A stretch of 64,000 nucleotides of DNA from the NCBI GenBank assembly GCA_963813485.1, contig CAWEZE010000013.1, positions 1 to 64,000 of the forward strand, read 5' to 3'. Position numbers and translations under genes: made by a program. Below the pieces are notes generated by a model, which was not told the DNA's origin, searched no databases, and worked only from the letters and a program-made list of their open reading frames with translations. Origin of the DNA: DASQUK01 sp963813485. Lineage in GTDB: Bacteria; Actinomycetota; Acidimicrobiia; Acidimicrobiales; VFJN01. The stretch's first letter is position 1. Every line of letters starts with the position of its first letter. This document shows, in pieces, positions 57,730-64,000 of this stretch.

Positions 57730-59064
57730 CTATTTCCCGGTGACGCCCGCCTCGTCGAAGGTGGCCATCTCCGCCAGCACCCGCGCAGCGGCCTCCACCA
57801 ACGGCAGCGCGAGGGCGGCCCCGGTGCCCTCGCCCAGCCGCAGGTCTAGATCGATCATCGGGTGCAGGCCCAGTTCGCCCAGCACGGCCGACGCGCCGGG
57901 CTCGATGGAGCGGTGGCCTGCGATGACGCCATGCTCGACGCCGGGGACCAGCCGGCTGGCGACCAGCAGGGCGGACGCCGAGATCAGGCCGTCGACCACC
58001 ACCGGGACCTGGAGCGCCGTGGCGCCGGCCACGAACCCCGCCAACGCCGCGTGTTCGAGCCCGCCGACCTCGGCAAGGATCGCTAGGGCATCACCGCCGT
58101 GCCGGGCCCGCGCCCGGCCGGCGGCGGCGGCCACGAGCGCCGTCTTGCGGCGGAACCGGTCGTCGTCGATGCCCGTCCCGCGGCCCGTGACTGCCGACGC
58201 CGGCCGGTCGATCAGCGAGGCGATCAGGGCCGAGGCGGGCGTGGTGTTGGCGATGCCCATGTCGCCGGTGACCAGGCAGCGCGCCCCCTTGCCGGCCAGA
58301 CGGGCTGCGACCTCCGCACCGACGTCGAGGGCCCGCTCGGCCTCGCCGATCGTCATAGCAGGTCCGAGGCTCAGGTCTGCGGTGCCGGCACGCACCTTGC
58401 GCCCCAGGAGGTCGGGCACCTCGGGCAGTTCGGCGGCGACGCCGACGTCGACCACCACCACGTCGGCCCCGGCCTGGCGCGCCAGGACGTTGATGGCGGC
58501 CCCGCCGGCGAGGAAGTTTCCGACCATCTGCGCGGTGACCTCCTGCGGCCACGGCGAGACGTCCTGCGCATGGACGCCGTGGTCGCCGGCGAACACCGCC
58601 ACCGCCGCGGGCCGTGGCAGCGGCGGGGGCACCACGGCGGCAATGCCGGCAAGCTGGGTGCCGACGGCTTCCAGGCGCCCCAGCGATCCGGGTGGCTTGG
58701 TGAGCCGGAGCTGTTGCTGCCCCGCGCGCTGCTGCGCGTCGACATCCAGCGGCGCCTGCAGCAAGCACGCGGCCCGGAACGCGCCCACCCGCGCCGCCAG
58801 ACCGTCGAACACCGCAAGGGGCAGGGGCCGGGTGTGGTCGGTGACGACCAGCGTCCGGTCCCGGTCCCCGGCCGATGCGGAAGCGATCCGCACCGCTATG
58901 CCGCTACGGGCCAGCGCCGCGAGCAGGCGGGGGACTCCGGGGGCATCCCACCCCGCGGCGAGGTCCCGGCCATCGGGCGGATCGCCTAAAGCCGCGGGGT
59001 CGACCACGACGGCGTCGACCGGGCGGGCAGCCGGCGCGTCACGGGTCGTGTGGGGGTGGGTCAA
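57730..59064 (-). CDS. cobT: nicotinate-nucleotide-dimethylbenzimidazole phosphoribosyltransferase with N-terminal extension
   Basis: A 444-aa enzyme. The core has LTKPPGSLGRLEAVGTQLAG, VAVFAGDHGVHAQDVSPWPQ, MVGNFLAGGAAINVLARQAG, LVTGDMGIANTTPASALIAS, VTGRGTGIDDDRFRRK and HRSIEPGASAVLGELGLHP with the catalytic-type Glu near the end. It makes alpha-ribazole phosphate for the lower ligand of cobalamin. Ordinary CobT is about 350 aa; here some 85-90 extra residues precede the core and match nothing I know. The ATG overlaps the cobC stop by 4 bp, so it is the last gene of the cobalamin operon. Confidence 0.93.
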   Translation of the reverse strand: MTHPHTTRDAPAARPVDAVVVDPAALGDPPDGRDLAAGWDAPGVPRLLAALARSGIAVRIASASAGDRDRTLVVTDHTRPLPLAVFDGLAARVGAFRAACLLQAPLDVDAQQRAGQQQLRLTKPPGSLGRLEAVGTQLAGIAAVVPPPLPRPAAVAVFAGDHGVHAQDVSPWPQEVTAQMVGNFLAGGAAINVLARQAGADVVVVDVGVAAELPEVPDLLGRKVRAGTADLSLGPAMTIGEAERALDVGAEVAARLAGKGARCLVTGDMGIANTTPASALIASLIDRPASAVTGRGTGIDDDRFRRKTALVAAAAGRARARHGGDALAILAEVGGLEHAALAGFVAGATALQVPVVVDGLISASALLVASRLVPGVEHGVIAGHRSIEPGASAVLGELGLHPMIDLDLRLGEGTGAALALPLVEAAARVLAEMATFDEAGVTGK

Positions 59065-59999
59065 GACCGGTCATGATCGCCCACGTCACGGACCCGGGCC
59101 AACGCCGCGTCCAGCCGCTCGAGCGCCGAGCCATCCGGGACGGCGATGCGCACGTGGTTGGCCAGCCCGAACGAGCGGCAGTCCCGTACCACGACGGCGT
59201 GGCCCGCCAGGGCGTCCCTCAGGCCCTCCGGAGCCCCCGCAACCAGGACCCAGGGAGCCTCGGACGGCAGGGCCACCAGCCCGTGGGTCCCGAGCATCTG
59301 CGTCAGCTCGGCACGGGCGGCCGCGATCCGGGCGGTCCACGCCCCGAGGTCGGCGCGCGCCAGCAGGTCCGGGAGCACGGCACAGCCAAGTGAGCTGACG
59401 GCCCACGCCGGCCGCCGCCGGCGGACGGCGGCGGCCGCCCGCTCGTCGGGGGCGACGGCGAACCCCAGGCGCAGGCCGGGGCAGGCGAATGCCTTGGTCA
59501 ACGAGCCCAGCGCCCAGCCGGGCCGTCCGCGGGTCCACGTCGCCGCGCTGAGGGGCAGGAACGCCTCGTCCCACACGGCGACTCGATCGTCGCCCGTCGT
59601 CGCCAACCGACCGGTCGGGTTGTGCGGATCGGAGCGCCAGCGTGGCGCGCCCGGTTCGACGTGGGACAGGTGGCGGCGGTAGAGCGAGAAGTCGGGCTCG
59701 TCGACCCAGCCGCGTCCGAGCCGGTCGCCGACGAGGGCGATGGCCTGGGATCCGCCGGCCGTGAGCACCAGGCGCTCGCCGGGGACGCCCACGGCCTCGG
59801 CCAGGAGGCCCTCGGCCAGCTCGACGTCCGGGTAGCGCCGCAGGCTGCCGAGGTGGGGGGCCGCCAGGGCGGCGACGTCGGGGGCGAAGGGATTGAGGCT
59901 GGCCGACAGGTCGAGGACCGCGTCGGGGTCCAGGCCCAGGGCTGCCGCCACCCGGGCCCCGTCGCCCCCGTGTGGCCCCGGCGCCGGGATGGTGGTCAC
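59061..59999 (-). CDS. cobC: PLP-dependent threonine-phosphate decarboxylase-like enzyme
   Basis: A 312-aa fold-type I aminotransferase relative, somewhat short. It begins VTTIPAPGPHGGDGARVAAA and has VLDLSASLNPFAPDVAALAA, LVLTAGGSQAIALVGDRLG, the SDPHNPTGRL turn, VWDEAFLPLS and the PLP lysine in GSLTKAFACPGLRLGFAVAP. Within a cobalamin operon, next to cobD, it most likely makes (R)-1-amino-2-propanol phosphate for the nucleotide loop. HisC-like aminotransferase activity is the alternative. Start and stop each overlap a neighbour by 4 bp. Confidence 0.9.
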   Translation of the reverse strand: MTTIPAPGPHGGDGARVAAALGLDPDAVLDLSASLNPFAPDVAALAAPHLGSLRRYPDVELAEGLLAEAVGVPGERLVLTAGGSQAIALVGDRLGRGWVDEPDFSLYRRHLSHVEPGAPRWRSDPHNPTGRLATTGDDRVAVWDEAFLPLSAATWTRGRPGWALGSLTKAFACPGLRLGFAVAPDERAAAAVRRRRPAWAVSSLGCAVLPDLLARADLGAWTARIAAARAELTQMLGTHGLVALPSEAPWVLVAGAPEGLRDALAGHAVVVRDCRSFGLANHVRIAVPDGSALERLDAALARVRDVGDHDRS

Positions 60000-60937
60000 G
60001 GGCCCCTGACGTGACGACGGCGGCGGCCGGCGACGGCACCGCCCGTCCCGGCGAGGACGAGCAGTCCCGCCAGCAGCCAGGTCACGTCCCGCGAGAGGTC
60101 GACCGCGGCGGTGATGTCGTGCGGGTCGGGAGCCCGTCCCGAACCCAGGATCGGCCGGTTCTCCACGACGTCGCCGTAGCGGTTGGCCCCACCCAGTCGC
60201 AGCCCGAGCGCCGCCGCGAACGCCGCCTCGGCCACGCCGGCATTGGGGGAGGGATGACCGGGGGCGTCGCGCCGCACGGCGCGGGAAACCGCCGAGGCGT
60301 CGCGGGGCCGAGCCAGGGCGACCAACACGGCCGTGGCCCTGGCCGGCACCCACGCCAGCGCGTCGTCGAGGCGGGCCGAGGCAAGGCCGAAGCGGAGGTA
60401 GCGGTCGTCGCGGTAGCCGACCATGGAGTCGAGCGTGTCACCGGCGCGGTGCACGAACGCCCCCACCGGGCCGGCGGCCGCGGTCCACAGCGCCGGCGCC
60501 ACGATCGCGTCGGTGGTGTTCTCGGCGACAGATTCAACCGCGGCGCGGGCGATGCCCGCCGCGTCGAGGGCGGCCGGGTCGCGCCCCACCAGCGACGGGA
60601 GCATGTTCCGGGCGGCGGGGACGTCCCCTGCCTCCAGGGCGGCCGCCACCCCCAGGGCGGCGGTGTGCAGGCCACGTCCGGCGGTGCTCACGTAGCCGGC
60701 GACCACGGGCGATCCGACGGCAGCGCCCGCCGCGCCCGCCAGTCCCACTCCCGCGGCGGCCAGCAACGCCCCGGGCGCCCGGCGGTCGTCGTACAAGCGC
60801 CGCTCCAGTGCGGACATGGCCGTGCCGAGCAACGCCACCGGATGCAACCGGCCCGGGAGGGGCGGCTCGCCCAGGGCCCGGTCGATCGCCAGCGCCGCGC
60901 CTGCGGCGATCGCCCGCCGGTACCACGGGTCCCTCAC
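59996..60937 (-). CDS. cobD: adenosylcobinamide-phosphate synthase (CbiB/CobD)
   Basis: A 313-aa membrane protein. Motifs include DRALGEPPLPGRLHPVALLG, AVESVAENTTDAIVAPALWT, FVHRAGDTLDSMVGYRDDRY, LDDALAWVPARATAVLVALA and SPNAGVAEAAFAAALGLRLG, all standard for CbiB/CobD. It attaches aminopropanol phosphate to adenosylcobyric acid at the membrane. It lies 24 bp after cobS and overlaps cobC by 4 bp. Confidence 0.94.
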   Translation of the reverse strand: MRDPWYRRAIAAGAALAIDRALGEPPLPGRLHPVALLGTAMSALERRLYDDRRAPGALLAAAGVGLAGAAGAAVGSPVVAGYVSTAGRGLHTAALGVAAALEAGDVPAARNMLPSLVGRDPAALDAAGIARAAVESVAENTTDAIVAPALWTAAAGPVGAFVHRAGDTLDSMVGYRDDRYLRFGLASARLDDALAWVPARATAVLVALARPRDASAVSRAVRRDAPGHPSPNAGVAEAAFAAALGLRLGGANRYGDVVENRPILGSGRAPDPHDITAAVDLSRDVTWLLAGLLVLAGTGGAVAGRRRRHVRGP

Positions 60938-60961
60938 GGGTGGGCCCTCATCGGCGGGTCC

Positions 60962-61672
60962 TCACCACCGGGCCGCCGCCACCAACAGGCCCACGGTCTC
61001 CGCGAGAAGGCCGGCGGCACCCAACACGTCCCCGGTGTAACCGCCCAGCCGCCGGCACGCGAGCGTCATCATGGCGCCGAACCCGGCGAGGCTGCCGGCC
61101 GCCACCAACACGCCCGGTCCCCATCCGCCATCGAACGCCAGGGCCACCACGGCGCAACCGGTCGCCAGCGCGGCGAGTGCGGGCGTGGCGGAACCGGCGC
61201 GGAACCCGGAGGCGGCGCCGCCGGGTTCCCTGGCGTACGGCAGCCACGCGAGCGCCAACGCCATCGCGGCACGGGAGACGGTCCAGAGGGCGGCCACCAG
61301 CAGCGGGTCGGGCTCGAGCGCGCCCAGCGCCGCCACCCGGGCCAGCACCACCAGCGTCAGCGCCATCACGCCGAAGGCACCGACCTCCGGGCTGGCCATG
61401 ACCTCCAGCCGGCGTCCGCGATCCAGCGGCGGGAGCAGGCCGTCGGCGCTGTCGGCCAACCCATCGAAGTGCAGCATGCCGGTGAGGGCGGCGTCGACGG
61501 CCACCGCCACCAGGGCGGCGACCAGCGGCGGCCACAGCTCGCCGGCCACCCACCACGCCCCCCCGACCGCCAGTCCGAGTGCGGCCCCGACGGGTCCGAA
61601 CCACGCCGGAGCGCGGCGATCCGGCGGGGCGGCGCCGCCGACGACCGTGAGAAACCCGAGCGCGCTCCGCAT
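60962..61672 (-). CDS. cobS: adenosylcobinamide-GDP ribazoletransferase
   Basis: A 236-aa polytopic membrane enzyme. It starts MRSALGFLTVVGGAAPPDRR and has the CDP-alcohol-phosphatidyltransferase-like motif GMLHFDGLADSADGLLPP and the C-terminal RRLGGYTGDVLGAAG, both diagnostic. It joins GDP-cobinamide to alpha-ribazole to give cobalamin. The ATG overlaps the cobU stop, giving tight coupling in the order cobU-cobS-cobD-cobC-cobT. Confidence 0.94.
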   Translation of the reverse strand: MRSALGFLTVVGGAAPPDRRAPAWFGPVGAALGLAVGGAWWVAGELWPPLVAALVAVAVDAALTGMLHFDGLADSADGLLPPLDRGRRLEVMASPEVGAFGVMALTLVVLARVAALGALEPDPLLVAALWTVSRAAMALALAWLPYAREPGGAASGFRAGSATPALAALATGCAVVALAFDGGWGPGVLVAAGSLAGFGAMMTLACRRLGGYTGDVLGAAGLLAETVGLLVAAARW

Positions 61673-62190
61673 CAGTCCGTGGCTTCGAGCCGCCCTTGCC
61701 GCGCGGGCCGGGACAGGGGTAGGACCCGTCCGGCCACCACCAACAGCACCTCGTCGGCCAGCTCAGCCACTATCCGGTTGACCTCGCCCAGTGCGTCGAC
61801 GAAGCGGCGCCCGGCCTCGGTCGGGGCGTGGACGCCGAGCCCCACCTCTTCGGACACGACGATCGTGTCCGCGGCTCGTGCGCGGAGTACGCGGCACAAG
61901 CCCGCAGCGTCGGGTGCCAGGTCGGGGTGAGCCGCTACCCAGGTGCCCAGCGAGTCGACCACGGCGGGGCCAGCGACCGTCGCCAGCACCTCCGGCAGGT
62001 CGGTCGTCGCCTCGACGGTTGCCCAGGCTGCCGGCCGGCGCGCCCGATGGGCGGCGATGCGCGCCGCCATGTCGGCGTCGGACGCGGAGCCGGTCGCCAC
62101 GTAGGTCACTCGGTCGGCCACGCCGGCGGCCAGCGACTCGGCCACCTCGGACTTTCCCGAGCGCGTCCCGCCCAGCACCAGCGTGATCAT
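61672..62190 (-). CDS. cobU: adenosylcobinamide kinase/guanylyltransferase
   Basis: A 172-aa P-loop enzyme: GGTRSGKSEVAESLAAG (P-loop residues 7-14), VTYVATGSASDADMAARIAA, HRARRPAAWATVEATTDLPE with the guanylated-His position, VVSEEVGLGVHAPTEAGRRF and a C-terminal ADEVLLVVAGRVLPL. It phosphorylates cobinamide and adds GMP. It is 13 bp after the MmcQ-like gene, which may be part of the same transcript. I saw no cobalamin riboswitch upstream. Confidence 0.94.
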   Translation of the reverse strand: MITLVLGGTRSGKSEVAESLAAGVADRVTYVATGSASDADMAARIAAHRARRPAAWATVEATTDLPEVLATVAGPAVVDSLGTWVAAHPDLAPDAAGLCRVLRARAADTIVVSEEVGLGVHAPTEAGRRFVDALGEVNRIVAELADEVLLVVAGRVLPLSRPARQGRLEATD

Positions 62191-62203
62191 CGCGCGGGGA
62201 TCC

Positions 62204-62587
62204 TCAGTCAGCGTCCCGGAGGACGGCGTCCTCGTCCATGACCCGGCGGGCGAGCCGGCGCGGGGCCACCAGGGTGTAGGACGTCCGCACCCACTCCTCC
62301 ACCTGGCGCCAGCGCTCGTCGTCGGCATCGTCCTCGAGCGAGAGCGAGACCCAGCCGTGGCGCCCGAGCCCGTAGCCGGTGGGCTCCACCCGCAGGTCCT
62401 CGGCGACGACGGCGGCCGCCTCGTCCTTGGGCAACTTCATGCTGAGGCTGTGGGCGCCCTGGTCGCTGAAGACGAAGTTCTTGCCGTTGACCCGGAACGT
62501 GGGCTCGTCGTCCCAGGCGGCGATGTCGACCCGCACGGCGTCGGGCAACCGGGCGACGATCTGCTCGAGGCGTTCCATGTTGTCCAT
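62204..62587 (-). CDS. MmcQ/YjbR family protein
   Basis: A 127-aa protein starting MDNMERLEQIVARLPDAVRV. The CyaY-like/YjbR fold is indicated by AAWDDEPTFRVNGKNFVFSD, SLSMKLPKDEAAAVVAEDL, RHGWVSLSLED and the C-terminal VEEWVRTSYTLVAPRRLARR. Members are called DNA-binding by fold, with no clear function. An ATG at 62602 is also possible. It lies between a gamma-glutamylcyclotransferase-like gene and cobU on the same strand. Confidence 0.85.
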   Translation of the reverse strand: MDNMERLEQIVARLPDAVRVDIAAWDDEPTFRVNGKNFVFSDQGAHSLSMKLPKDEAAAVVAEDLRVEPTGYGLGRHGWVSLSLEDDADDERWRQVEEWVRTSYTLVAPRRLARRVMDEDAVLRDAD

Positions 62588-62632
62588 TGGACGATGATCC
62601 ATCGGGGTTTCGACGGAGCCAAGCCCGCCGGC

Positions 62633-62989
62633 TCAGCGTTCGTCGTCGCGGTCCCAGGGACCGTCGAGCACGGTGAACCCGGCGGGGTCGCCGATGAAGG
62701 CGTAGGTGAGAGCTCGGACACCGTCCACGGTTGTGACGTCGGTCCGGCGGTAGTGCGGCCCCTCGACGACGTCGAGCTGTTCGAAGACGGTCGAGGCCCG
62801 TTCCGAGAGCCCGAGGAGCCAACCCGGGACCCGGTGGTCACCGCCGACGACGAAGGCGGGATAGCCGAGACCGGTGTCGTAGAGGGTCCCGGGGACGGCG
62901 CTGGGACGTTGCCGCACCACGTCGTCGGCGATGAGCGGCCAGCGCAACCGTCCGGGCATGAGCGTTCCGTACACGAACAGCCAGCGCAT
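62633..62989 (-). CDS. gamma-glutamylcyclotransferase-like (AIG2/GGCT) protein
   Basis: A 118-aa protein from ATG 62989: MRWLFVYGTLMPGRLRWPLI with the YGTLMPG substrate loop, VPGTLYDTGLGYPAFVVGGD, VPGWLLGLSERASTVFEQLD with the catalytic Glu position, and VEGPHYRRTDVTTVDG. It belongs to the GGCT fold that includes YtfP and AIG2; the actual substrate is unknown. The longer frame to 63016 adds residues from the palindromic intergenic region. It may start the transcript that runs into the cobalamin genes. Confidence 0.88.
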   Translation of the reverse strand: MRWLFVYGTLMPGRLRWPLIADDVVRQRPSAVPGTLYDTGLGYPAFVVGGDHRVPGWLLGLSERASTVFEQLDVVEGPHYRRTDVTTVDGVRALTYAFIGDPAGFTVLDGPWDRDDER

Positions 62990-62999
62990 CGAACCGGAG

Positions 63000-63017
63000 C
63001 ATGCCAGGTCTGGCATG
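63000..63017. promoter_or_regulatory. 18-bp inverted repeat between divergent genes
   Basis: CATGCCAG and CTGGCATG around GT lie midway between the GGCT-like gene (62989, minus) and the CYTH/CHAD gene (63034, plus). It is a good operator candidate for both directions. Confidence 0.5.
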
Positions 63018-63033
63018 GCAGACTCGACAGGCT

Positions 63034-64000
63034 ATGCCTCTGGACGTCCCGACCGTGTCTTACGCGCTCCCGGATGACGTCGAACCTCCCGGCCTCCTGG
63101 CCTACCTGGACAAGCGCTTCCCCGTGATCGCCGAGCCGGTGGCCAGCCGCTCGTACACCGTTCTCGACACCGCCGACCGCCGCCTGCGCGCCGCCGGGGT
63201 CGACCTGGATCTCGAGACGGGCCGCGGCGGGCCTCGCCTGGTGCTGCGGGAGCCGGGCGGTCGAGCGCCCCTTGTGGCCGAGGTGCGACGACTACGGCGG
63301 AATCGCTATCTGCTGCGCGACCTGCCCGCGGGACCGCTGCGCGAGCGGCTGGCACCGATCGTCGAGGTGCGGGCGTTGTTGCCGTTGGCCAACGTCAAGG
63401 TCGGGGCCCAACTGGTGCGGGTGCTCAACGCCGACGACAAGACCGTGGCGCGCGTCTTGTTGGCCACGCCGGTGGCGCTGGCGGGCAGCGGCGACGCCGG
63501 GGCCGTGCCACTCACGCCCCGCGTGGAGGTCAGCGGCGTGCTCGGCTATCCGAAGCCGTTGGACCTGGTCACGGCGGCGATCCGGCGGGGCCCGAAGGGG
63601 GGACTGGTCGACGCCCCTGTCGGCGTCCCCGACGAGGCCATCGCCGCCATGGGCGGCGATCCCGAGGGGATCCGGACCAAGGTTCGCGTCGATCTGCACC
63701 CCGACCAACGCACCGACCGGGCGGCGCTGGCGGTGCTCTGCGACCTTGCGGGGATGATCGAAGCCAACCTGCCGGGGGCGCTCGCCGACCTCGACACCGA
63801 ATTCCTCCACGACCTGCGCGTCGCGGTGCGGCGGAGTCGCTCGGTGCTGCGGGAGCTCAAGGGCGCCTTCCCGCCCGAACCGCTGGCCACCCAGCGCGAG
63901 GCCCTCCGCTGGGTGCAGGCGGTCACGGGCCCCACTCGCGACCTCGATGTACAGCTGTTGGACTGGGACCACCTGGTCTCGGCCATCCCCGTCGAGCGCC
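63034..64000 (+). CDS. CYTH/CHAD domain protein, cut off by window edge
   Basis: The frame from ATG 63034 (MPLDVPTVSYALPDDVEPPG) is open to the window end, at least 322 residues. Residues 1-200 resemble a CYTH-type barrel (SRSYTVLDTADRRLRAAGVD, LVLREPGGRAPLVAEVRRL), though the N-terminal ExExK signature is not obvious. From about residue 225 a CHAD domain starts: FLHDLRVAVRRSRSVLRELK and LRWVQAVTGPTRDLDVQLLD, with the conserved histidine and arginines that bind polyphosphate. CHAD proteins associate with polyphosphate granules. The C-terminus is missing. Confidence 0.88.
   Translation, partial: MPLDVPTVSYALPDDVEPPGLLAYLDKRFPVIAEPVASRSYTVLDTADRRLRAAGVDLDLETGRGGPRLVLREPGGRAPLVAEVRRLRRNRYLLRDLPAGPLRERLAPIVEVRALLPLANVKVGAQLVRVLNADDKTVARVLLATPVALAGSGDAGAVPLTPRVEVSGVLGYPKPLDLVTAAIRRGPKGGLVDAPVGVPDEAIAAMGGDPEGIRTKVRVDLHPDQRTDRAALAVLCDLAGMIEANLPGALADLDTEFLHDLRVAVRRSRSVLRELKGAFPPEPLATQREALRWVQAVTGPTRDLDVQLLDWDHLVSAIPVER

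Noticed and set aside
62191..62203. Possible cobalamin riboswitch upstream of cobU
   Set aside because: Only 13 bp separate cobU from the preceding gene, and no B12-box-like sequence was seen nearby.

Overview
The window is about 64 kb of very GC-rich, gene-dense DNA with many GTG starts, 1-4 bp stop/start overlaps, mycothiol-type enzymes and several promoters that place a -10 hexamer 6-8 nt before the start codon (leaderless mRNAs). This points to an actinomycete. DUF4331, DUF1918, SCO6745-like and Rv2578c-like proteins and the style of the nucleoside locus fit a little-studied lineage such as Acidimicrobiia, but no rRNA or marker gene fixes the taxon. The left end cuts a DUF4331 gene and the right end cuts a CYTH/CHAD gene.

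Layout. 1-8.2 kb: DUF4331 pair, AraC regulator, VOC protein, two-component system, MMPL exporter, DUF1918 protein and a MarR-GNAT fusion with a 22-bp palindromic operator. 8.2-12.6 kb: minus-strand operon of an LLM flavin oxidoreductase, a medium-chain dehydrogenase, an SCO6745-like protein and a winged-helix protein. 12.7-18.3 kb: SNF2 helicase with a small partner, then an Rv2578c-type radical SAM protein interrupted by a 162-residue mini-intein and preceded by an SOS-box-like site. 18.5-22.3 kb: TetR regulator divergent from a four-gene operon (GNAT, cNMP-binding-like, ICL/PEP mutase-like, mycothiol-dependent-enzyme-like). 22.3-37.3 kb: a nucleoside uptake and catabolism island with a BMP/ABC importer, cytidine deaminase, thymidine phosphorylase, adenosine deaminase, deoC, a split aldehyde dehydrogenase pair, a phosphopentomutase-like enzyme and uracil phosphoribosyltransferase. 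37.3-41.5 kb: a 1004-aa fusion of an UnbU/RnfD-like membrane domain to a seven-repeat FG-GAP and ASPIC/UnbV domain, and a MetE-like protein. 41.6-49.8 kb: miscellaneous metabolism and debris (two aldo/keto reductases, MarR, MenB, hemerythrin, a truncated GH15 gene against an MFS gene, a tRNA 3' fragment, flavodoxin). 49.8-56.3 kb: homogentisate dioxygenase, an unknown protein, fumarylacetoacetase, RNB ribonuclease and an FAD-linked oxidase. 56.4-62.2 kb: LCP protein, then the late cobalamin operon cobU-cobS-cobD-cobC-cobT.

Unexplained structure. The most unusual feature is a dispersed, structured ~133-bp element in five copies (18384, 21734, 26322, 27669, 56303). It has 17-bp imperfect inverted ends, and in every copy one end lies at or within about 2 bp of a stop codon. 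A second intergenic family with a GGGGC-GCA-GCCCC hairpin occurs at about 32.0 and 52.0 kb.

Caveat. Four genes (deoC, one ABC permease, hmgA, the LCP gene), and perhaps a fifth small one, are broken by frame changes that all fit one extra base. These may be assembly errors rather than real mutations. All family assignments come from reading motifs, not from searches.
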